Source of the DNA: Streptomyces sp. CB02959
Lineage (GTDB): Bacteria > Actinomycetota > Actinomycetes > Streptomycetales > Streptomycetaceae
Length of the DNA: 64,000 nucleotides
Assembly: GCF_002803155.1 (NCBI RefSeq)
Contig: NZ_NNBP01000001.1
Span: 124,001 to 188,000, forward strand
Direction: 5' to 3'
Below are positions 29,079 through 38,224 of this stretch, in pieces. The position numbers and the translations under genes are program-made. Under the pieces are notes generated by a model. The model made no database searches and was not told the DNA's origin. It saw only the letters and a list, made by a program, of their open reading frames with translations. Each line of letters starts with the position of its first letter. The first letter of the stretch is position 1.

Positions 29079-29115
29079 CGCCTTAGCAGCAGCGCAGCCC
29101 CGCCGGTTGCCAGGG

Positions 29116-29146
29116 AAGCCGGTCCACCGTGAAGGTGGGCCGGCTT
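29116..29146. terminator. Bidirectional terminator between rpmB and thiD
   Basis: AAGCCGGTCCACC and GGTGGGCCGGCTT pair around a five-base loop (one T/G wobble), followed by CTTGG. The convergent genes end on both sides. Confidence 0.85.
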
Positions 29147-29200
29147 CTTGGCGTTGTTCCAGGGCCGCGCCCACCGCGGTCGGTGCGCGGCCGCCCGTGG

Positions 29201-30019
29201 TCAGTGCGCGGCGCGCAGCCGCCAGGCGTGGTCGACCGGTCCGATGCCCGCGCCCAGTCGGAAGCCGGCCGCGATCGCGCCGGTGACGTACTCCTTCGCC
29301 GCCGCGGCCGCCTGCGGGACGGTGTCGCCCTGCGCGAGCCGGGCGGCGAGGGCGCTGGCCAGGGTGCAGCCGGTGCCGTGGGTGTGCCGGTTGTCGTGCC
29401 GGGGGGCGCGCAGCCAGTGCTCGGCCGCGCCGTCGGTGACCAGGTCGACCGCGTCGCCGGCCGCGTCCGCAGCGTCGGACGGGAGGTGGCCGCCCTTGAT
29501 CAGCACCCAGCGCGGCCCGAAGGCCAGGACGGCGTCGGCGGCCCGCCGCATCTCGCCCGCGGTGTGCACCCGTACGCCGGTGAGCTGCGCCACCTCGTCG
29601 AGGTTGGGGGTGGCGACCGTCGCGGTCGGCAGCAGCTTGGTGCGGACCGCGTCCAGCGCGGAGGCGGCCAGCAGCGCGTCGCCGTGCTTGGAGACGCCCA
29701 CGGGGTCGACGACGACCGGCACGGTGAGGCCGGCGAGCAGCTCCGCGACGGTGTCGACGAGTGCGGCCGAGGAGAGCATTCCGGTCTTCACGGCCTGGAC
29801 GCCGATGTCGTCGACGACGCTGCGGAACTGTGCGCGCACCGCCTCGGCGGGAAGGTCCCAGGCGCCCTGGACGCCCAGGGAGTTCTGCGCGGTGACGGCG
29901 GTGAGCACGCTCATGCCGTGGGTGCCCAGCGCCAGCATCGTCTTCAGGTCCGCCTGGATGCCGGCACCGCCGCCGGAGTCGGAGCCGGCGACGGTGAGTA
30001 CGCGGGGAGGTATCTGCAT
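29201..30019 (-). CDS. thiD: Hydroxymethylpyrimidine/phosphomethylpyrimidine kinase
   Basis: 272-residue ribokinase-fold enzyme that phosphorylates HMP and HMP-P in thiamine synthesis. N-terminal [20 protein letters not shown] binds substrate; [11 protein letters not shown] and [24 protein letters not shown] [19 protein letters not shown] carry the anion hole and catalytic region. Full length. Begins nine bases after the thiL stop, so thiL-thiD form an operon. No thi-box riboswitch is evident upstream of thiL. Confidence 0.95.
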   Translation of the reverse strand: MQIPPRVLTVAGSDSGGGAGIQADLKTMLALGTHGMSVLTAVTAQNSLGVQGAWDLPAEAVRAQFRSVVDDIGVQAVKTGMLSSAALVDTVAELLAGLTVPVVVDPVGVSKHGDALLAASALDAVRTKLLPTATVATPNLDEVAQLTGVRVHTAGEMRRAADAVLAFGPRWVLIKGGHLPSDAADAAGDAVDLVTDGAAEHWLRAPRHDNRHTHGTGCTLASALAARLAQGDTVPQAAAAAKEYVTGAIAAGFRLGAGIGPVDHAWRLRAAH

Positions 30020-30028
30020 GCCGCGAAT

Positions 30029-30997
30029 CTACTCGGGGTCCCCGTTGTCGCCGAAGTGGTCCCAGCCGGCCTTGGCCCAGGGGGCGCCGTCCACCGTCAC
30101 CTGGGGCAGCGCCGAGGGGTTGAGGACCTCGCCGATCACCTTCCAGCGGGCCGGCAGCTTCACGTCGGGCGGGAAGGTGGCCACGATGGCGTGGTCCTCG
30201 CCTCCGTTGAGCACCCACTGCATCGGGTCCACGCCGACCGCGGTCCCGATGTCGGACATCTGCGAGGGGATGTCGATGTTGGCGGAGCGCAGGTCGATGC
30301 GGACCTTGCTGGCCTCGGCGATGTGCCCGAGGTCGGCGACGAGTCCGTCGCTGACGTCGGTCATGGCGGTGGCACCGAGCCCCGCGGCGGCCGGGCCCGC
30401 GTGGTACGGCGGTTCGGGGCGGCGGTGCGCCTCCACGAAGGCGCGCGGGGAGCGGAAGCCGCGGGTGAGCACCGCGTGGCCGGCGGCGGACCAGCCGAGC
30501 CAGCCGGTCACCGCGACCACGTCGCCGGGCTGGGCGCCGGCCCGGGTCACCGGCTCCTGGTTGCGCAGGTCGCCGAGGGCGGTGATGGCGACGGTGATGG
30601 TGTCGCCGCGGACCACGTCCCCGCCGACCACCGCGGCACCGGCCACCTGGCACTCGTCGCGCAGCCCGTCCATCAGCTCGGTCGCCCAGGTCGCGGGGAG
30701 TTCCGCGGGGACCACCAGGCCGAGCAGGATCGCGGTGGGCACCGCGCCCATCGCCGCGATGTCGGCGAGGTTCTGCGCGGCGGCCTTGCGGCCGACGTCG
30801 TAGGCGGTGGACCAGTCGCGGCGGAAGTGCCGTCCTTCGAGGAGAATGTCGGTACTGGCGACGACCCTGCGGTCCGGCGCGGTGACCACCGCGGCGTCGT
30901 CCCCCGGCCCGATCCGTACGGCGGGAGTGGAGGTGAGCCGGGAGGTGAGCTCTCTGATAAGCCCGAATTCCCCCAGCTCGCCCACGGTGCCCTTCAT
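30029..30997 (-). CDS. thiL: Thiamine-monophosphate kinase
   Basis: 322-residue PurM-like ATP-binding enzyme converting thiamine monophosphate to thiamine pyrophosphate. Motifs: GEFGLIRELTSRL, VRIGPGDDAAVV, STDILLEGRHFRRDW, KAAAQNLADIAAMGAVP, TDVSDGLVADLGHIAEAS and NGGEDHAIVATFP. I chose the ATG at 30997 (MKGTVGELGEFG) because AAGGG lies seven bases upstream; the open frame continues 43 codons with no coding signs. First gene of thiL-thiD. Confidence 0.95.
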   Translation of the reverse strand: MKGTVGELGEFGLIRELTSRLTSTPAVRIGPGDDAAVVTAPDRRVVASTDILLEGRHFRRDWSTAYDVGRKAAAQNLADIAAMGAVPTAILLGLVVPAELPATWATELMDGLRDECQVAGAAVVGGDVVRGDTITVAITALGDLRNQEPVTRAGAQPGDVVAVTGWLGWSAAGHAVLTRGFRSPRAFVEAHRRPEPPYHAGPAAAGLGATAMTDVSDGLVADLGHIAEASKVRIDLRSANIDIPSQMSDIGTAVGVDPMQWVLNGGEDHAIVATFPPDVKLPARWKVIGEVLNPSALPQVTVDGAPWAKAGWDHFGDNGDPE

Positions 30998-31154
30998 GCT
31001 GTTGCCCTTCCGATGTGTACGGACGGTCCGTACGTGGCTGACGACTGCGCCGCACCGGCCGTGTTCACCGCGCGGGTCTCCCCGCTCCGCTCGGTGACGC
31101 GGTACCGTGGCGTCCCTTCTTCCCACATGATCCTCGTAGCCGCCTGGAGGTTCC

Positions 31155-31388
31155 GTGGTACAGGCTTACATCCTGATCCAGACCGAGGTCGGCAGAGCCT
31201 CGGCGGTGGCCGAGGTGATCGCGAAGATCCCCGGCGTGCTGACGGCCGAGGACGTGACCGGCCCCTATGACGTCATCGTGCGCGCCCAGGCGGAAACCGT
31301 CGATGAGCTCGGCCGCATGGTGGTCGCGAAGGTCCAGCAAGTGGAAGGCATCACGCGGACGCTCACCTGCCCGGTGGTCCATCTCTAG
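31155..31388 (+). CDS. Lrp/AsnC ligand-binding (RAM) domain protein without HTH
   Basis: 77-residue protein consisting only of the alpha/beta sandwich RAM domain of Lrp/AsnC regulators (YILIQTEVGRASAVAEVIAK; TGPYDVIVRAQAETVDELG; TRTLTCPVVHL). It lacks a DNA-binding domain and may sense amino acids or modulate full-length Lrp proteins. The GTG at 31155 has CTGGAGG four bases upstream. Divergent from thiL, and followed by a DUF3515 gene ten bases after its stop, so the two are probably co-transcribed. Confidence 0.88.
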   Translation: MVQAYILIQTEVGRASAVAEVIAKIPGVLTAEDVTGPYDVIVRAQAETVDELGRMVVAKVQQVEGITRTLTCPVVHL

Positions 31389-31397
31389 CTCCCCCGT

Positions 31398-31892
31398 ATG
31401 CTCGGCCGGGTGATACGCGCGAGACGCCGGTACCTGGCCGCCTTTGCCCTGCTCGCCGCGGTGTCCGCGTTCGCGAGCTGCTCGTCGGCGCCCGAGGTGG
31501 CGGCGCCCTCCCCCACGGGCGAGGCCGCGCGCCACTGCCGGGCGCTCCACCGGGACCTGCCGCAGACCGTGGACGGGCTGCAACGGGGTACCGCCGAGCC
31601 GGTCTCGGACTTCACTGCCATATGGGGCGATCCTGCCGTGGAGCTGCGCTGCGGGGTACCCAAGCCGGAGGTGCTCAGGCACGGGAGTGAACATTACAAC
31701 CCCAACCCCGACTCGGCGGAAGTCGACGGTGTGCAGTGGCTCTTCGAGCGGCAGGACGACGGCTACCGCTTCACGACGGTCCTGCGGAAGGTCTACGTCG
31801 AGGTGACCGTGCCGGGGAAGTACGCCCCGGAGGTCGATGTGCTGCCCGATCTCGCGGCCGCGGTGCAGAAGGCCATTCCGGCCGGGGTCTAG
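31398..31892 (+). CDS. DUF3515 family probable lipoprotein
   Basis: 164 residues with an N-terminal signal: basic RARRR, hydrophobic YLAAFALLAAVSAFA, then SC, giving a lipobox-like FASC. The rest is a conserved DUF3515 domain with a second Cys in VELRCGVPKP and the motif VDGVQWLFERQDDGYRFTT. Probably anchored on the outer face of the membrane; function unknown. The ATG at 31398 has no ribosome site; a GTG at 31410 preceded by GGCCGG is an alternative. Opposite strand to ddl. Confidence 0.8.
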   Translation: MLGRVIRARRRYLAAFALLAAVSAFASCSSAPEVAAPSPTGEAARHCRALHRDLPQTVDGLQRGTAEPVSDFTAIWGDPAVELRCGVPKPEVLRHGSEHYNPNPDSAEVDGVQWLFERQDDGYRFTTVLRKVYVEVTVPGKYAPEVDVLPDLAAAVQKAIPAGV

Positions 31893-32135
31893 GGCCTGTC
31901 CGCCCCTGGCCCACCGCACCGGCCCCGGGGACGGCCGTCGGGCTCCCGTCGTGCGGCCGGGAAGGCGGGCCGGACACCGACCGGCAGCCGGGTGCGACGA
32001 CGGGCCGTGGGCGGCCCCCACCGGAATACCGCCCGGCCCGGCCGCGTTGGAGGCCCGCAGGGGGCGTGCGCACCCCCTAGGGGATCCGTTCGCCCACCCC
32101 CGAGGCCGACCCCCCGCCGGGCAGGTCCGGTCCGT

Positions 32136-33272
32136 TCAGCGCAGCCCCGTGGAGCGGCTCAGGGCCGCCTCCAGGAGCCGGTCGATGAGTTCCGGGTAGC
32201 TGACGCCGCTCTCCTGCCACATCCGCGGGTACATCGAGATGGGCGTGAAACCGGGCAGCGTGTTGATCTCGTTGATCACGAACTCGCCGTTGTCCTGGAG
32301 GAAGAAGTCCGCGCGGACCAGTCCCTCGCAGGACGCCGCCTCGAACGCCGCGACCGCCAGCTCCTGGACCCGGGCGGTCTGCTCCTCGGTCATCGGTGCC
32401 GGCACGATCCCGGCGGCCGAGTCGATGTACTTGGCCTCGAAGTCGTAGAAGTCGTGGGCGGTGACCGGCGGGATCTCGGCCGGCACGCTGGCCCGCGGGC
32501 CGTCCTCGAACTCCAGCACCCCGCACTCGATCTCGCGGCCGCGCAGCAGCGACTCCACGATGATCTTGGGGTCGTGGCGCCGCGCCTCCTCGACGGCCTC
32601 GTCCAGCCCGGCCAGGTCGTCGACCTTGCTGATGCCCATGGACGAGCCGGCCCGCGCGGGCTTCACGAACAGCGGCCAGCCGTGCTCGCCGGCGAAGTCC
32701 ACGATCTTCCTGCGGGCGGCCGCGGGGTCCGCCTCCCACTCGCGCGGGCGGATGACCTCGTAGGGGCCGACCGGCAGCCCGAAGGAGGCGAACACCCGCT
32801 TCATGTAGTCCTTGTCCTGGCCGACGGCCGAGGCGAGCACGCCGGAGCCGACGTAGGGCACCCCGGACAGCTCCAGCAGGCCCTGGAGCGTGCCGTCCTC
32901 GCCGTACGGGCCGTGCAGCACGGGGAAGACGACGTCGACCTCGCCGAGGGCCTTGGGGACCGAACCCGGCTCGCTGTAGACGACCTCGCGGGTGGTCGGG
33001 TCCGCGGAGAGCACCACGACGCCGTCACCGCCCTCGGCGAGCTCGGCCACGCTGGGCAGCTTCCGGTCCGTGATCGCCATCCGCCCGGGATCGTCGGCGG
33101 TCAGCGCCCAGCGGCCGTCGGTCGTGATGCCGATGGGCAGCACGTCGTACTTGTCGCGGTCGATGGCGGCCAGCACGGCTCCGGCAGTGACCACGGAGAT
33201 CGCGTGCTCGGAGCTGCGGCCGCCGAACACGACGGCGACACGGGGCTTGTGGGTGGAGGTCTCGCTGCTCAT
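32136..33272 (-). CDS. ddl: D-alanine--D-alanine ligase
   Basis: 378-residue ATP-grasp enzyme making the D-Ala-D-Ala dipeptide for peptidoglycan. VAVVFGGRSSEHAISVVTAG at the N-terminus, VFPVLHGPYGEDGTLQGLLE, PLFVKPARAGSSMGISKV and FFLQDNGEFVINEINTLPGF are diagnostic. The omega loop reads FYDFEAKYID, with the Tyr typical of D-Ala-D-Ala ligases; D-Ala-D-Lac (vancomycin-resistance type) ligases differ here. ATG at 33272. Follows gpsA on the same strand with a 128-base gap. Confidence 0.96.
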   Translation of the reverse strand: MSSETSTHKPRVAVVFGGRSSEHAISVVTAGAVLAAIDRDKYDVLPIGITTDGRWALTADDPGRMAITDRKLPSVAELAEGGDGVVVLSADPTTREVVYSEPGSVPKALGEVDVVFPVLHGPYGEDGTLQGLLELSGVPYVGSGVLASAVGQDKDYMKRVFASFGLPVGPYEVIRPREWEADPAAARRKIVDFAGEHGWPLFVKPARAGSSMGISKVDDLAGLDEAVEEARRHDPKIIVESLLRGREIECGVLEFEDGPRASVPAEIPPVTAHDFYDFEAKYIDSAAGIVPAPMTEEQTARVQELAVAAFEAASCEGLVRADFFLQDNGEFVINEINTLPGFTPISMYPRMWQESGVSYPELIDRLLEAALSRSTGLR

Positions 33273-33400
33273 ATCGGCTTGAGGGTACCTGCTGGTAGGG
33301 AGTGCGTCAGTGCCTCGGCGGCCATCGGTGGCGTGGCGGCGCGGAAGAGGTGCCGCCGCCCGGCGGCACCGTCGCGGGACGGCGGCCGGGCGGCGGGCGG

Positions 33401-34402
33401 TCAGTGCCGCTCGGGCTTGGCGCTGCGGGACATCAGCTGCTTGAGGGCCACCAGGGGCGGCTTGCCCTCGTGCACGATCTCCACCACGGTCTCGGTGAGC
33501 GGCATGTCGACGCCGTGCCGGCGGGCCAGATCGAGTACGGACTCGCAGGACTTGACGCCCTCGGCGGTCTGCTTGGTGACCGCGATGGTCTCCGCCAGCG
33601 ACATGCCCCGGCCGAGGTTGGTGCCGAAGGTGTTGTTGCGGGAGAGCGGCGAGGAGCAGGTGGCGACGAGGTCGCCCATGCCGGCCAGGCCCGCGAAGGT
33701 GTGCGCGTCGGCGCCCATGGCCAGGCCGAGCCGGGTGGTCTCGGCGAGTCCGCGGGTGATCAGGGACGCCTTGGCGTTGTCGCCCAGGCCCATGCCGGTG
33801 GCGATGCCGACCGCGAGCGCGATGACGTTCTTGACCGCGCCGCCCAGTTCGCAGCCGACCACGTCGGTGTTGGTGTACGGGCGGAAGTACGCGGTGTGGC
33901 AGGCGGCCTGGAGGCGCCGGGCGACGTCCTCGTCGACGCAGGCCACGACGGCCGCGGCGGGCTGCCGGGCGGCGACCTCCTTGGCGAGGTTGGGGCCGGT
34001 CAGCACCGCGACGCGTTCCGCGGGGACCTTGGCGACCTCTTCGATGACCTCGCTCATGCGCTTGGCGGTGCCCAGTTCGACGCCCTTCATCAGGGAGACC
34101 AGGACCGTGTCGGAGGGCAGCAGGGGCGCCCACTCGGCGAGGTTGGCGCGCAGCGTCTGGGAGGGCACGGTCAGGACGGTGAAGTCCGCGCCGCGGGCGG
34201 CCTCGGCCGGGTCGGTGGTGGCCCGTACGCCTTCGGGGAGTTCGACGCCCGGCAGGTAGTCCGGGTTGGTGCGGCCGGTGTTGATGGCGTCGACGAGGGC
34301 CGCTCTGCGCGCCCACAGGGTCACCTCGCAGCCCGCGTCGGCGAGCACCATCGCGAATGCGGTGCCCCAGGACCCCGTGCCGAAGACGGCGCAGCGCGTC
34401 AC
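33401..34402 (-). CDS. gpsA: Glycerol-3-phosphate dehydrogenase [NAD(P)+]
   Basis: 333-residue enzyme supplying sn-glycerol-3-phosphate for phospholipid synthesis. Rossmann motif AVFGTGSWGTAFAMVLADAG, VSLMKGVELGT, LTGPNLAKEVA (active-site Lys), GCELGGAVKNVIALAVGIATG and AGMGDLVATCSSPLSRN are in order. The GTG start at 34402 overlaps the plsC stop by four bases (GTGA), so translation is coupled to plsC, the enzyme that acylates its product lineage. Operon plsC-gpsA, possibly with ddl. Confidence 0.96.
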   Translation of the reverse strand: MTRCAVFGTGSWGTAFAMVLADAGCEVTLWARRAALVDAINTGRTNPDYLPGVELPEGVRATTDPAEAARGADFTVLTVPSQTLRANLAEWAPLLPSDTVLVSLMKGVELGTAKRMSEVIEEVAKVPAERVAVLTGPNLAKEVAARQPAAAVVACVDEDVARRLQAACHTAYFRPYTNTDVVGCELGGAVKNVIALAVGIATGMGLGDNAKASLITRGLAETTRLGLAMGADAHTFAGLAGMGDLVATCSSPLSRNNTFGTNLGRGMSLAETIAVTKQTAEGVKSCESVLDLARRHGVDMPLTETVVEIVHEGKPPLVALKQLMSRSAKPERH

Positions 34403-35265
34403 TTGCCTTCATCCTCCTGTGCCTGTCGGTTGCTTCGGGCCTGCTGCGTGGGGGCGGCCGGTGCGGTCGACTCGGCCGGTTCCAGGACGGCGTCGCCGGT
34501 GCCGGCCGCGGCGGCGGCCCGGGCGGCCTCGCGGGCGGCCCGCCGCTCGCGGGCGATCTGCTTGCGGTAGTCGAACGGTTCGGCCGGCGCGGTCTCGCCG
34601 CGGATGCCGGCCAGCTCGGCGGTGATGGCGGCCATGATCTTCTCGGTGACGGCGCGCAGCACCTCGGCGGTGGGCTCCTGGCCGTAGAACTCGCTGAGGT
34701 CGACCGGCGGTCCGGCCTGGACCCGCAGCGTCTTGCGCGGGAAGAGCTGGAGCTTCTTCTCCTTGGCGTACGGCGGCATCGCCTCGTTGGCGCCCCACTG
34801 GGCGACGGGAATGACCGGCGCCTTCGTCAGCAGCGCGACCCGGGCGGCGCCGGTCTTGCCCTGCATGGGCCACATCTTCGGGTCGCGGGTGAGGGTGCCC
34901 TCGGGGTAGAAGGCGACGCATTCGCCCTTCTCGATGGCGTTCACGGCGGCCCGGAAGGCGGTGGCGGCGTCGGTGGTTTCCCGGTAGACGGGGATCTGTC
35001 CGGTTCCGCGCATCATCACGCCGACAAAGCCGCTCTTGAAGAGTCCGGCCTTGGCGAGGAATCGGGGGACCCGCCCGGTGTTGTACTGATAGTGCGCATA
35101 GGAGAGCGGATCAAGATACGAGTTGTGGTTGACCGCGGTAATAAAACCGCCGTCGACCGGAATGTGCTCCATTCCCCGCCAGTCCCGCTTGAACAGAACC
35201 AAGAGCGGCGGTTTGCAGATGACCGCGGCCAAGCGGTACCAGAAGCCGATTCTGCGGCGGGACAC
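34399..35265 (-). CDS. plsC: 1-acyl-sn-glycerol-3-phosphate acyltransferase
   Basis: 288-residue membrane-associated acyltransferase that forms phosphatidic acid. The catalytic NHxxxxD motif is AVNHNSYLDPL, and the acceptor-binding motif FYPEGTLTRDP follows about 75 residues later. The C-terminal tail is Ala/Glu-rich and disordered (EPAESTAPAAPTQQ). The GTG at 35265 has AAGGAGG eight bases upstream; another GTG at 35273 is too close. Upstream frame is not coding. Overlaps gpsA by four bases. Confidence 0.92.
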   Translation of the reverse strand: MSRRRIGFWYRLAAVICKPPLLVLFKRDWRGMEHIPVDGGFITAVNHNSYLDPLSYAHYQYNTGRVPRFLAKAGLFKSGFVGVMMRGTGQIPVYRETTDAATAFRAAVNAIEKGECVAFYPEGTLTRDPKMWPMQGKTGAARVALLTKAPVIPVAQWGANEAMPPYAKEKKLQLFPRKTLRVQAGPPVDLSEFYGQEPTAEVLRAVTEKIMAAITAELAGIRGETAPAEPFDYRKQIARERRAAREAARAAAAAGTGDAVLEPAESTAPAAPTQQARSNRQAQEDEGK

Positions 35266-35397
35266 TGGGACACCCTCCTTGTGGGACCTGCGAAGCTGCT
35301 GCGAGCCGGCAGCCGCACAAGTGTCGCCCCGAGTACCCGCTATGTCGAGAACACCGTAACCCCGCCACTCCGGGAAAGGCTCCGGCGGCGGGTGAGA

Positions 35398-36174
35398 ATG
35401 ATCCCGATGCGAAGAGACGGAGCGGATGTGGGCTGGAGCCTCATAGTGCCCCTGAAACCGCTGGTGCGGGCCAAGAGCAGGCTCTCCGGGGCCGCAGGTG
35501 AGGAGTTCCGGCCGAAGTTGGCGCTGGCATTCGCGCTGGACACCGTGACGGCGGCGCTGGCCTGCGCGGACGTGCGGGATGTGGCGGTTGTCACGGACGA
35601 TCCGGTGGCCGGGGAGCACTTGGCGGCGCTGGGGGCGCGCATCGTGCCGGACGCTCCGGCCAACGGGCTGAATGCCGCACTGGCCCATGGCGCGGCCGTC
35701 GTACGGGCCCGGCGGCCCGGTGCGCCGGTCGCCGCGCTGAACGCCGATCTGCCGGCGCTCCGCCCGGCCGAGCTGACCCGGGTGCTCCATTCCGCCACGC
35801 TATTTCCCCGGGCATTTCTCGCGGATGCGGCGGATATCGGGACAACACTTCTGACCGCGACTTCCGGTACGGAATTGGAACCGGCTTTCGGGGGCGCCTC
35901 ACGGGCCCGGCACCGGGCATCCGGGGCGCACGAGATCACCGCGCCGGACGTGCCGTCGGTGCGCCGGGACGTGGACACCGGGGACGATCTGCGGGCCGCG
36001 CTGGCGCTGGGCGTGGGGCCGCACACCGCGCGGCAGGCCCCGCGGGTGCCGGGCTGGGCGGAGTGGGCGGGCGTGCTGAGCACGGCCGGCCGCCCGGGGG
36101 GCTTCGGCACCGCGGACCGGCCGGGCGCTCCCGGCCGTATGGTGCCGCCGCAGGTCAGAGCGTCTGGAGCGTGA
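35398..36174 (+). CDS. cofC: CofC/FbiD-type guanylyltransferase for F420 synthesis
   Basis: About 258 residues. Catalyses GTP-dependent activation of phospholactate or phosphoenolpyruvate in coenzyme F420 synthesis. Diagnostic segments: WSLIVPLKPLVRAKSRLSG, VVTDDPVAGEHLAALGARIV, NGLNAALAHGAAVVRA and VAALNADLPALRPAEL. Start uncertain: ATG at 35398 or 35407, neither with a clear ribosome site. Its 3' end overlaps the convergent small gene by 20 bases. In streptomycetes cofC lies apart from the other F420 genes, as here. Confidence 0.88.
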   Translation: MIPMRRDGADVGWSLIVPLKPLVRAKSRLSGAAGEEFRPKLALAFALDTVTAALACADVRDVAVVTDDPVAGEHLAALGARIVPDAPANGLNAALAHGAAVVRARRPGAPVAALNADLPALRPAELTRVLHSATLFPRAFLADAADIGTTLLTATSGTELEPAFGGASRARHRASGAHEITAPDVPSVRRDVDTGDDLRAALALGVGPHTARQAPRVPGWAEWAGVLSTAGRPGGFGTADRPGAPGRMVPPQVRASGA

Positions 36175-36358
36175 CGAGGACGATCCGGCGGGCGTCGTCC
36201 TCGCCGGTGACCTCGATCCGCACCCGCTGACCGGGCCGGAGCAGGAGCAGACCGCCGGCGTCGAAGGCCGCCGCGTCGAAGGGCAGCGGGGTCCCGTCGT
36301 CCAGCAGCACGCTGCCGGAGCGGGTCGTCTCGTCGTAGGTGTACGCCGTGGCCTGCAT
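36155..36358 (-). CDS. Small conserved beta-rich protein
   Basis: 67 residues: YTYDETTRSGSVLLDDGTPL, then FDAAAFDAGGLLLLRPGQRV and RIEVTGEDDARRIVLVTLQTL. The alternating pattern resembles a small OB/cold-shock-like barrel, but RNA-binding motifs are missing. I recall near-identical proteins at this locus in other streptomycetes; no function is known. ATG at 36358. Its end overlaps cofC in convergent orientation. Confidence 0.75.
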   Translation of the reverse strand: MQATAYTYDETTRSGSVLLDDGTPLPFDAAAFDAGGLLLLRPGQRVRIEVTGEDDARRIVLVTLQTL

Positions 36359-36458
36359 GGGGCCAGCGTAGACGGCGCCCCGGGCCGGTACGCACCGCGG
36401 GCCGGGCTCCCCGGAGGGAGACCGGCCCGGCGCCTGGCGTCGTGTCGCCGCCGTGGAA

Positions 36459-37118
36459 TTACCGCTTGCGGGCGGTGGTCTTCTTGGCGGTGGTCTTGCG
36501 CGCCGTGGCCTTCTTGGCGGGAGCCTTCTTCGCCGTGGTCTTCTTCGCGGGCGCGGTCTTCTTCGCGGTGGTCTTCTTCGCGGGGGCGGCCTTCTTCGCC
36601 GCAGCCGCCTTCTTCGCGGGCGCCGCCTTCTTCGCGGTGACCTTCTTCGCCGTGACCTTCTTCGCGGTGACCTTCTTCGCGGTGACCTTCTTCGCCGCCG
36701 CCTTCTTCGCGGGGGCCGCCTTCTTGGCAGCGGCCTTCTTGGCGACAGCCTTCTTCGCTGCGGCCTTCTTGATGGCGGCACCGCCGGTCAGGCTGCCCTT
36801 GGGCGCCTTCTTGACGGCGACCTCGCCACCCTTGGGGAGCTTCTTCGAGCCGCTCACCAGGTCCTTGAAGCCCTGACCGGCGCGGAAACGGGGCACCGAG
36901 GTCTTCTTGACCCGGACCCGCTCACCCGTCTGCGGGTTGCGCGCGTAGCGGGCCGGGCGGTCCACCTTCTCGAACGAGCCGAATCCGGTGACCGAAACGC
37001 GGTCGCCGGCGACAACTGCACGGACGACTGCGTCCAGTACGGCGTCCACCGCGTCCGCGGCGTTCTGACGGCCGCCGAGCTTGTCGGCAATGGCTTCTAC
37101 GAGCTGCGCCTTGTTCAC
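36459..37118 (-). CDS. hupS: HU-family nucleoid protein with Lys/Ala-rich tail (HupS)
   Basis: 219-residue DNA-binding protein. Residues 1-95 are a normal HU domain ([50 protein letters not shown]). The rest is a histone H1-like tail of repeated AKK units, including four tandem copies of KKVTA and several [11 protein letters not shown] units. In S. coelicolor HupS (SCO5556 from memory) compacts spore nucleoids. ATG at 37118. The AAGAAG-rich tail DNA (36470-36780) is itself repetitive. An imperfect hairpin at 36401-36431 may terminate it. Confidence 0.95.
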   Translation of the reverse strand: MNKAQLVEAIADKLGGRQNAADAVDAVLDAVVRAVVAGDRVSVTGFGSFEKVDRPARYARNPQTGERVRVKKTSVPRFRAGQGFKDLVSGSKKLPKGGEVAVKKAPKGSLTGGAAIKKAAAKKAVAKKAAAKKAAPAKKAAAKKVTAKKVTAKKVTAKKVTAKKAAPAKKAAAAKKAAPAKKTTAKKTAPAKKTTAKKAPAKKATARKTTAKKTTARKR

Positions 37119-37243
37119 GTCTTCCCCTTCGGAGACATTGCTGGAACGAAAGATTCCAAGCTTTTTCGCACGTTAGGCAGATATATACCGCAAATCAAAC
37201 ACGAAACGGGCTAATCACCCTTGTGCCGCAACGGACTCGACCT

Positions 37244-37489
37244 TCACGGACTTCCATCGGCATGCACATCTTCGGGATAACGACCTTCGTCAAGGTCGTG
37301 CATGAACCACTCCAGACGCCTTGCCGCGTCCGCAAGATCGTGTTTAGCCGCGGCCGTGATGACGAGCAGCTTCCGGGTCAGCGCCATCCGTACGCCCTCC
37401 GGGACTTGCAGTGTCCGCACCCTTGCGTGTGCGTCCTTGAGTCGGTCGGCGACGAAACCGTAGAGCTTGAGTTGGTCGTCGCGTTCCAT
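37244..37489 (-). CDS. Small conserved helical protein
   Basis: 81 residues, predicted all-helical: MERDDQLKLYGFVADRLKDA, VRTLQVPEGVRMALTRKLLV, KHDLADAARRLEWFMHDLDE. I recognise it as conserved beside hupS in streptomycetes but do not know its function. It sits between leuD and hupS on the same strand, after a terminator-like hairpin, so it probably has its own promoter. ATG at 37489. Confidence 0.75.
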   Translation of the reverse strand: MERDDQLKLYGFVADRLKDAHARVRTLQVPEGVRMALTRKLLVITAAAKHDLADAARRLEWFMHDLDEGRYPEDVHADGSP

Positions 37490-37558
37490 GCGCTAATTGT
37501 GCCATCTGCGGCGAGTTGTCGCTTCACGGGGCCTCAACACCGGCCCCGACAAGCCGAA

Positions 37559-37587
37559 GCGCCCCCCGCCAACTGCACAGGGGGCGC
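37559..37587 (-). terminator. Terminator after leuCD
   Basis: GCGCCCCC (37559-37566) pairs with GGGGGCGC (37580-37587) around a 13-base loop, 39 bases beyond the leuD stop. Confidence 0.65.
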
Positions 37588-37625
37588 ATCGTACGCAATA
37601 AGCCTTTGAGCCATAAAACCCGAGG

Positions 37626-38219
37626 TCAGACCTCGATGGTACGCGGCTTGAATGAGGGCCTGTTCGCCTCGTAGGCGGCGATGGCGGACTCCTCCCGAAG
37701 GGTGAGGCTGATGTCGTCCAGACCCTCCAGGAGCCGCCAACGAGCGTTCTCGTCCAGCTCGAAGCCGGCGGTGATTCCCTCGGCGCGGACCTCGCGGTCC
37801 ACCAGGTCGACGGTGACCTCGGCGGTGGGGTCGGACTCCACCAGCTTCTGCAGCCGGTCCACGGTCTCCTGCGGCAGGACCACCGTCAGCAGGCCGTTCT
37901 TGAGGGAGTTGCCCCGGAAGATGTCAGCGAACCGCGAGGAGATGACGGCCTTGAAACCGTAGTTCTGCAGCGCCCAGACGGCGTGCTCGCGCGAGGAGCC
38001 GGTGCCGAAGTCGGGCCCGGCCACCAGGACGGTGGCGCCCTTGTACGCCTCCTGGTTGAGGACGAACTCCGGGTCCTTGCGCCACGCCTCGAAGAGCCCG
38101 TCCTCGAAGCCGTCCCGGGTGACCTTCTTCAGCCAGTGGGCCGGGATGATCTGGTCGGTGTCGACGTTGCTGCGGCGCAGCGGAACGGCCCGGCCGGTGT
38201 GGGTGGTGAAAGCTTCCAT
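37626..38219 (-). CDS. leuD: 3-isopropylmalate dehydratase small subunit
   Basis: 197-residue small subunit of isopropylmalate isomerase in leucine synthesis. [20 protein letters not shown] near the start and [21 protein letters not shown] in the swivel domain are diagnostic. ATG at 38219, five bases after the leuC stop, so the two are translated together as one complex. Confidence 0.97.
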   Translation of the reverse strand: MEAFTTHTGRAVPLRRSNVDTDQIIPAHWLKKVTRDGFEDGLFEAWRKDPEFVLNQEAYKGATVLVAGPDFGTGSSREHAVWALQNYGFKAVISSRFADIFRGNSLKNGLLTVVLPQETVDRLQKLVESDPTAEVTVDLVDREVRAEGITAGFELDENARWRLLEGLDDISLTLREESAIAAYEANRPSFKPRTIEV

Positions 38220-38224
38220 GGTTC

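Noticed and set aside
27009..31055. A single very long minus-strand frame covering the DAK2 gene, L28 and thiamine genes
   Set aside because: Only 27009-28661 is coding; the rest is a shadow over rpmB, thiD and thiL, made of Arg/Ala/Gly/Pro-rich peptide.
32136..33272. Vancomycin-resistance D-Ala-D-Lac ligase
   Set aside because: The omega loop FYDFEAKY and gene context are those of a normal D-Ala-D-Ala ligase, and no vanH/vanX-like genes are adjacent.
36470..36780. CRISPR-like array in the repetitive hupS 3' region
   Set aside because: The repeats are in-frame codons of a Lys/Ala tail with no unique spacers.
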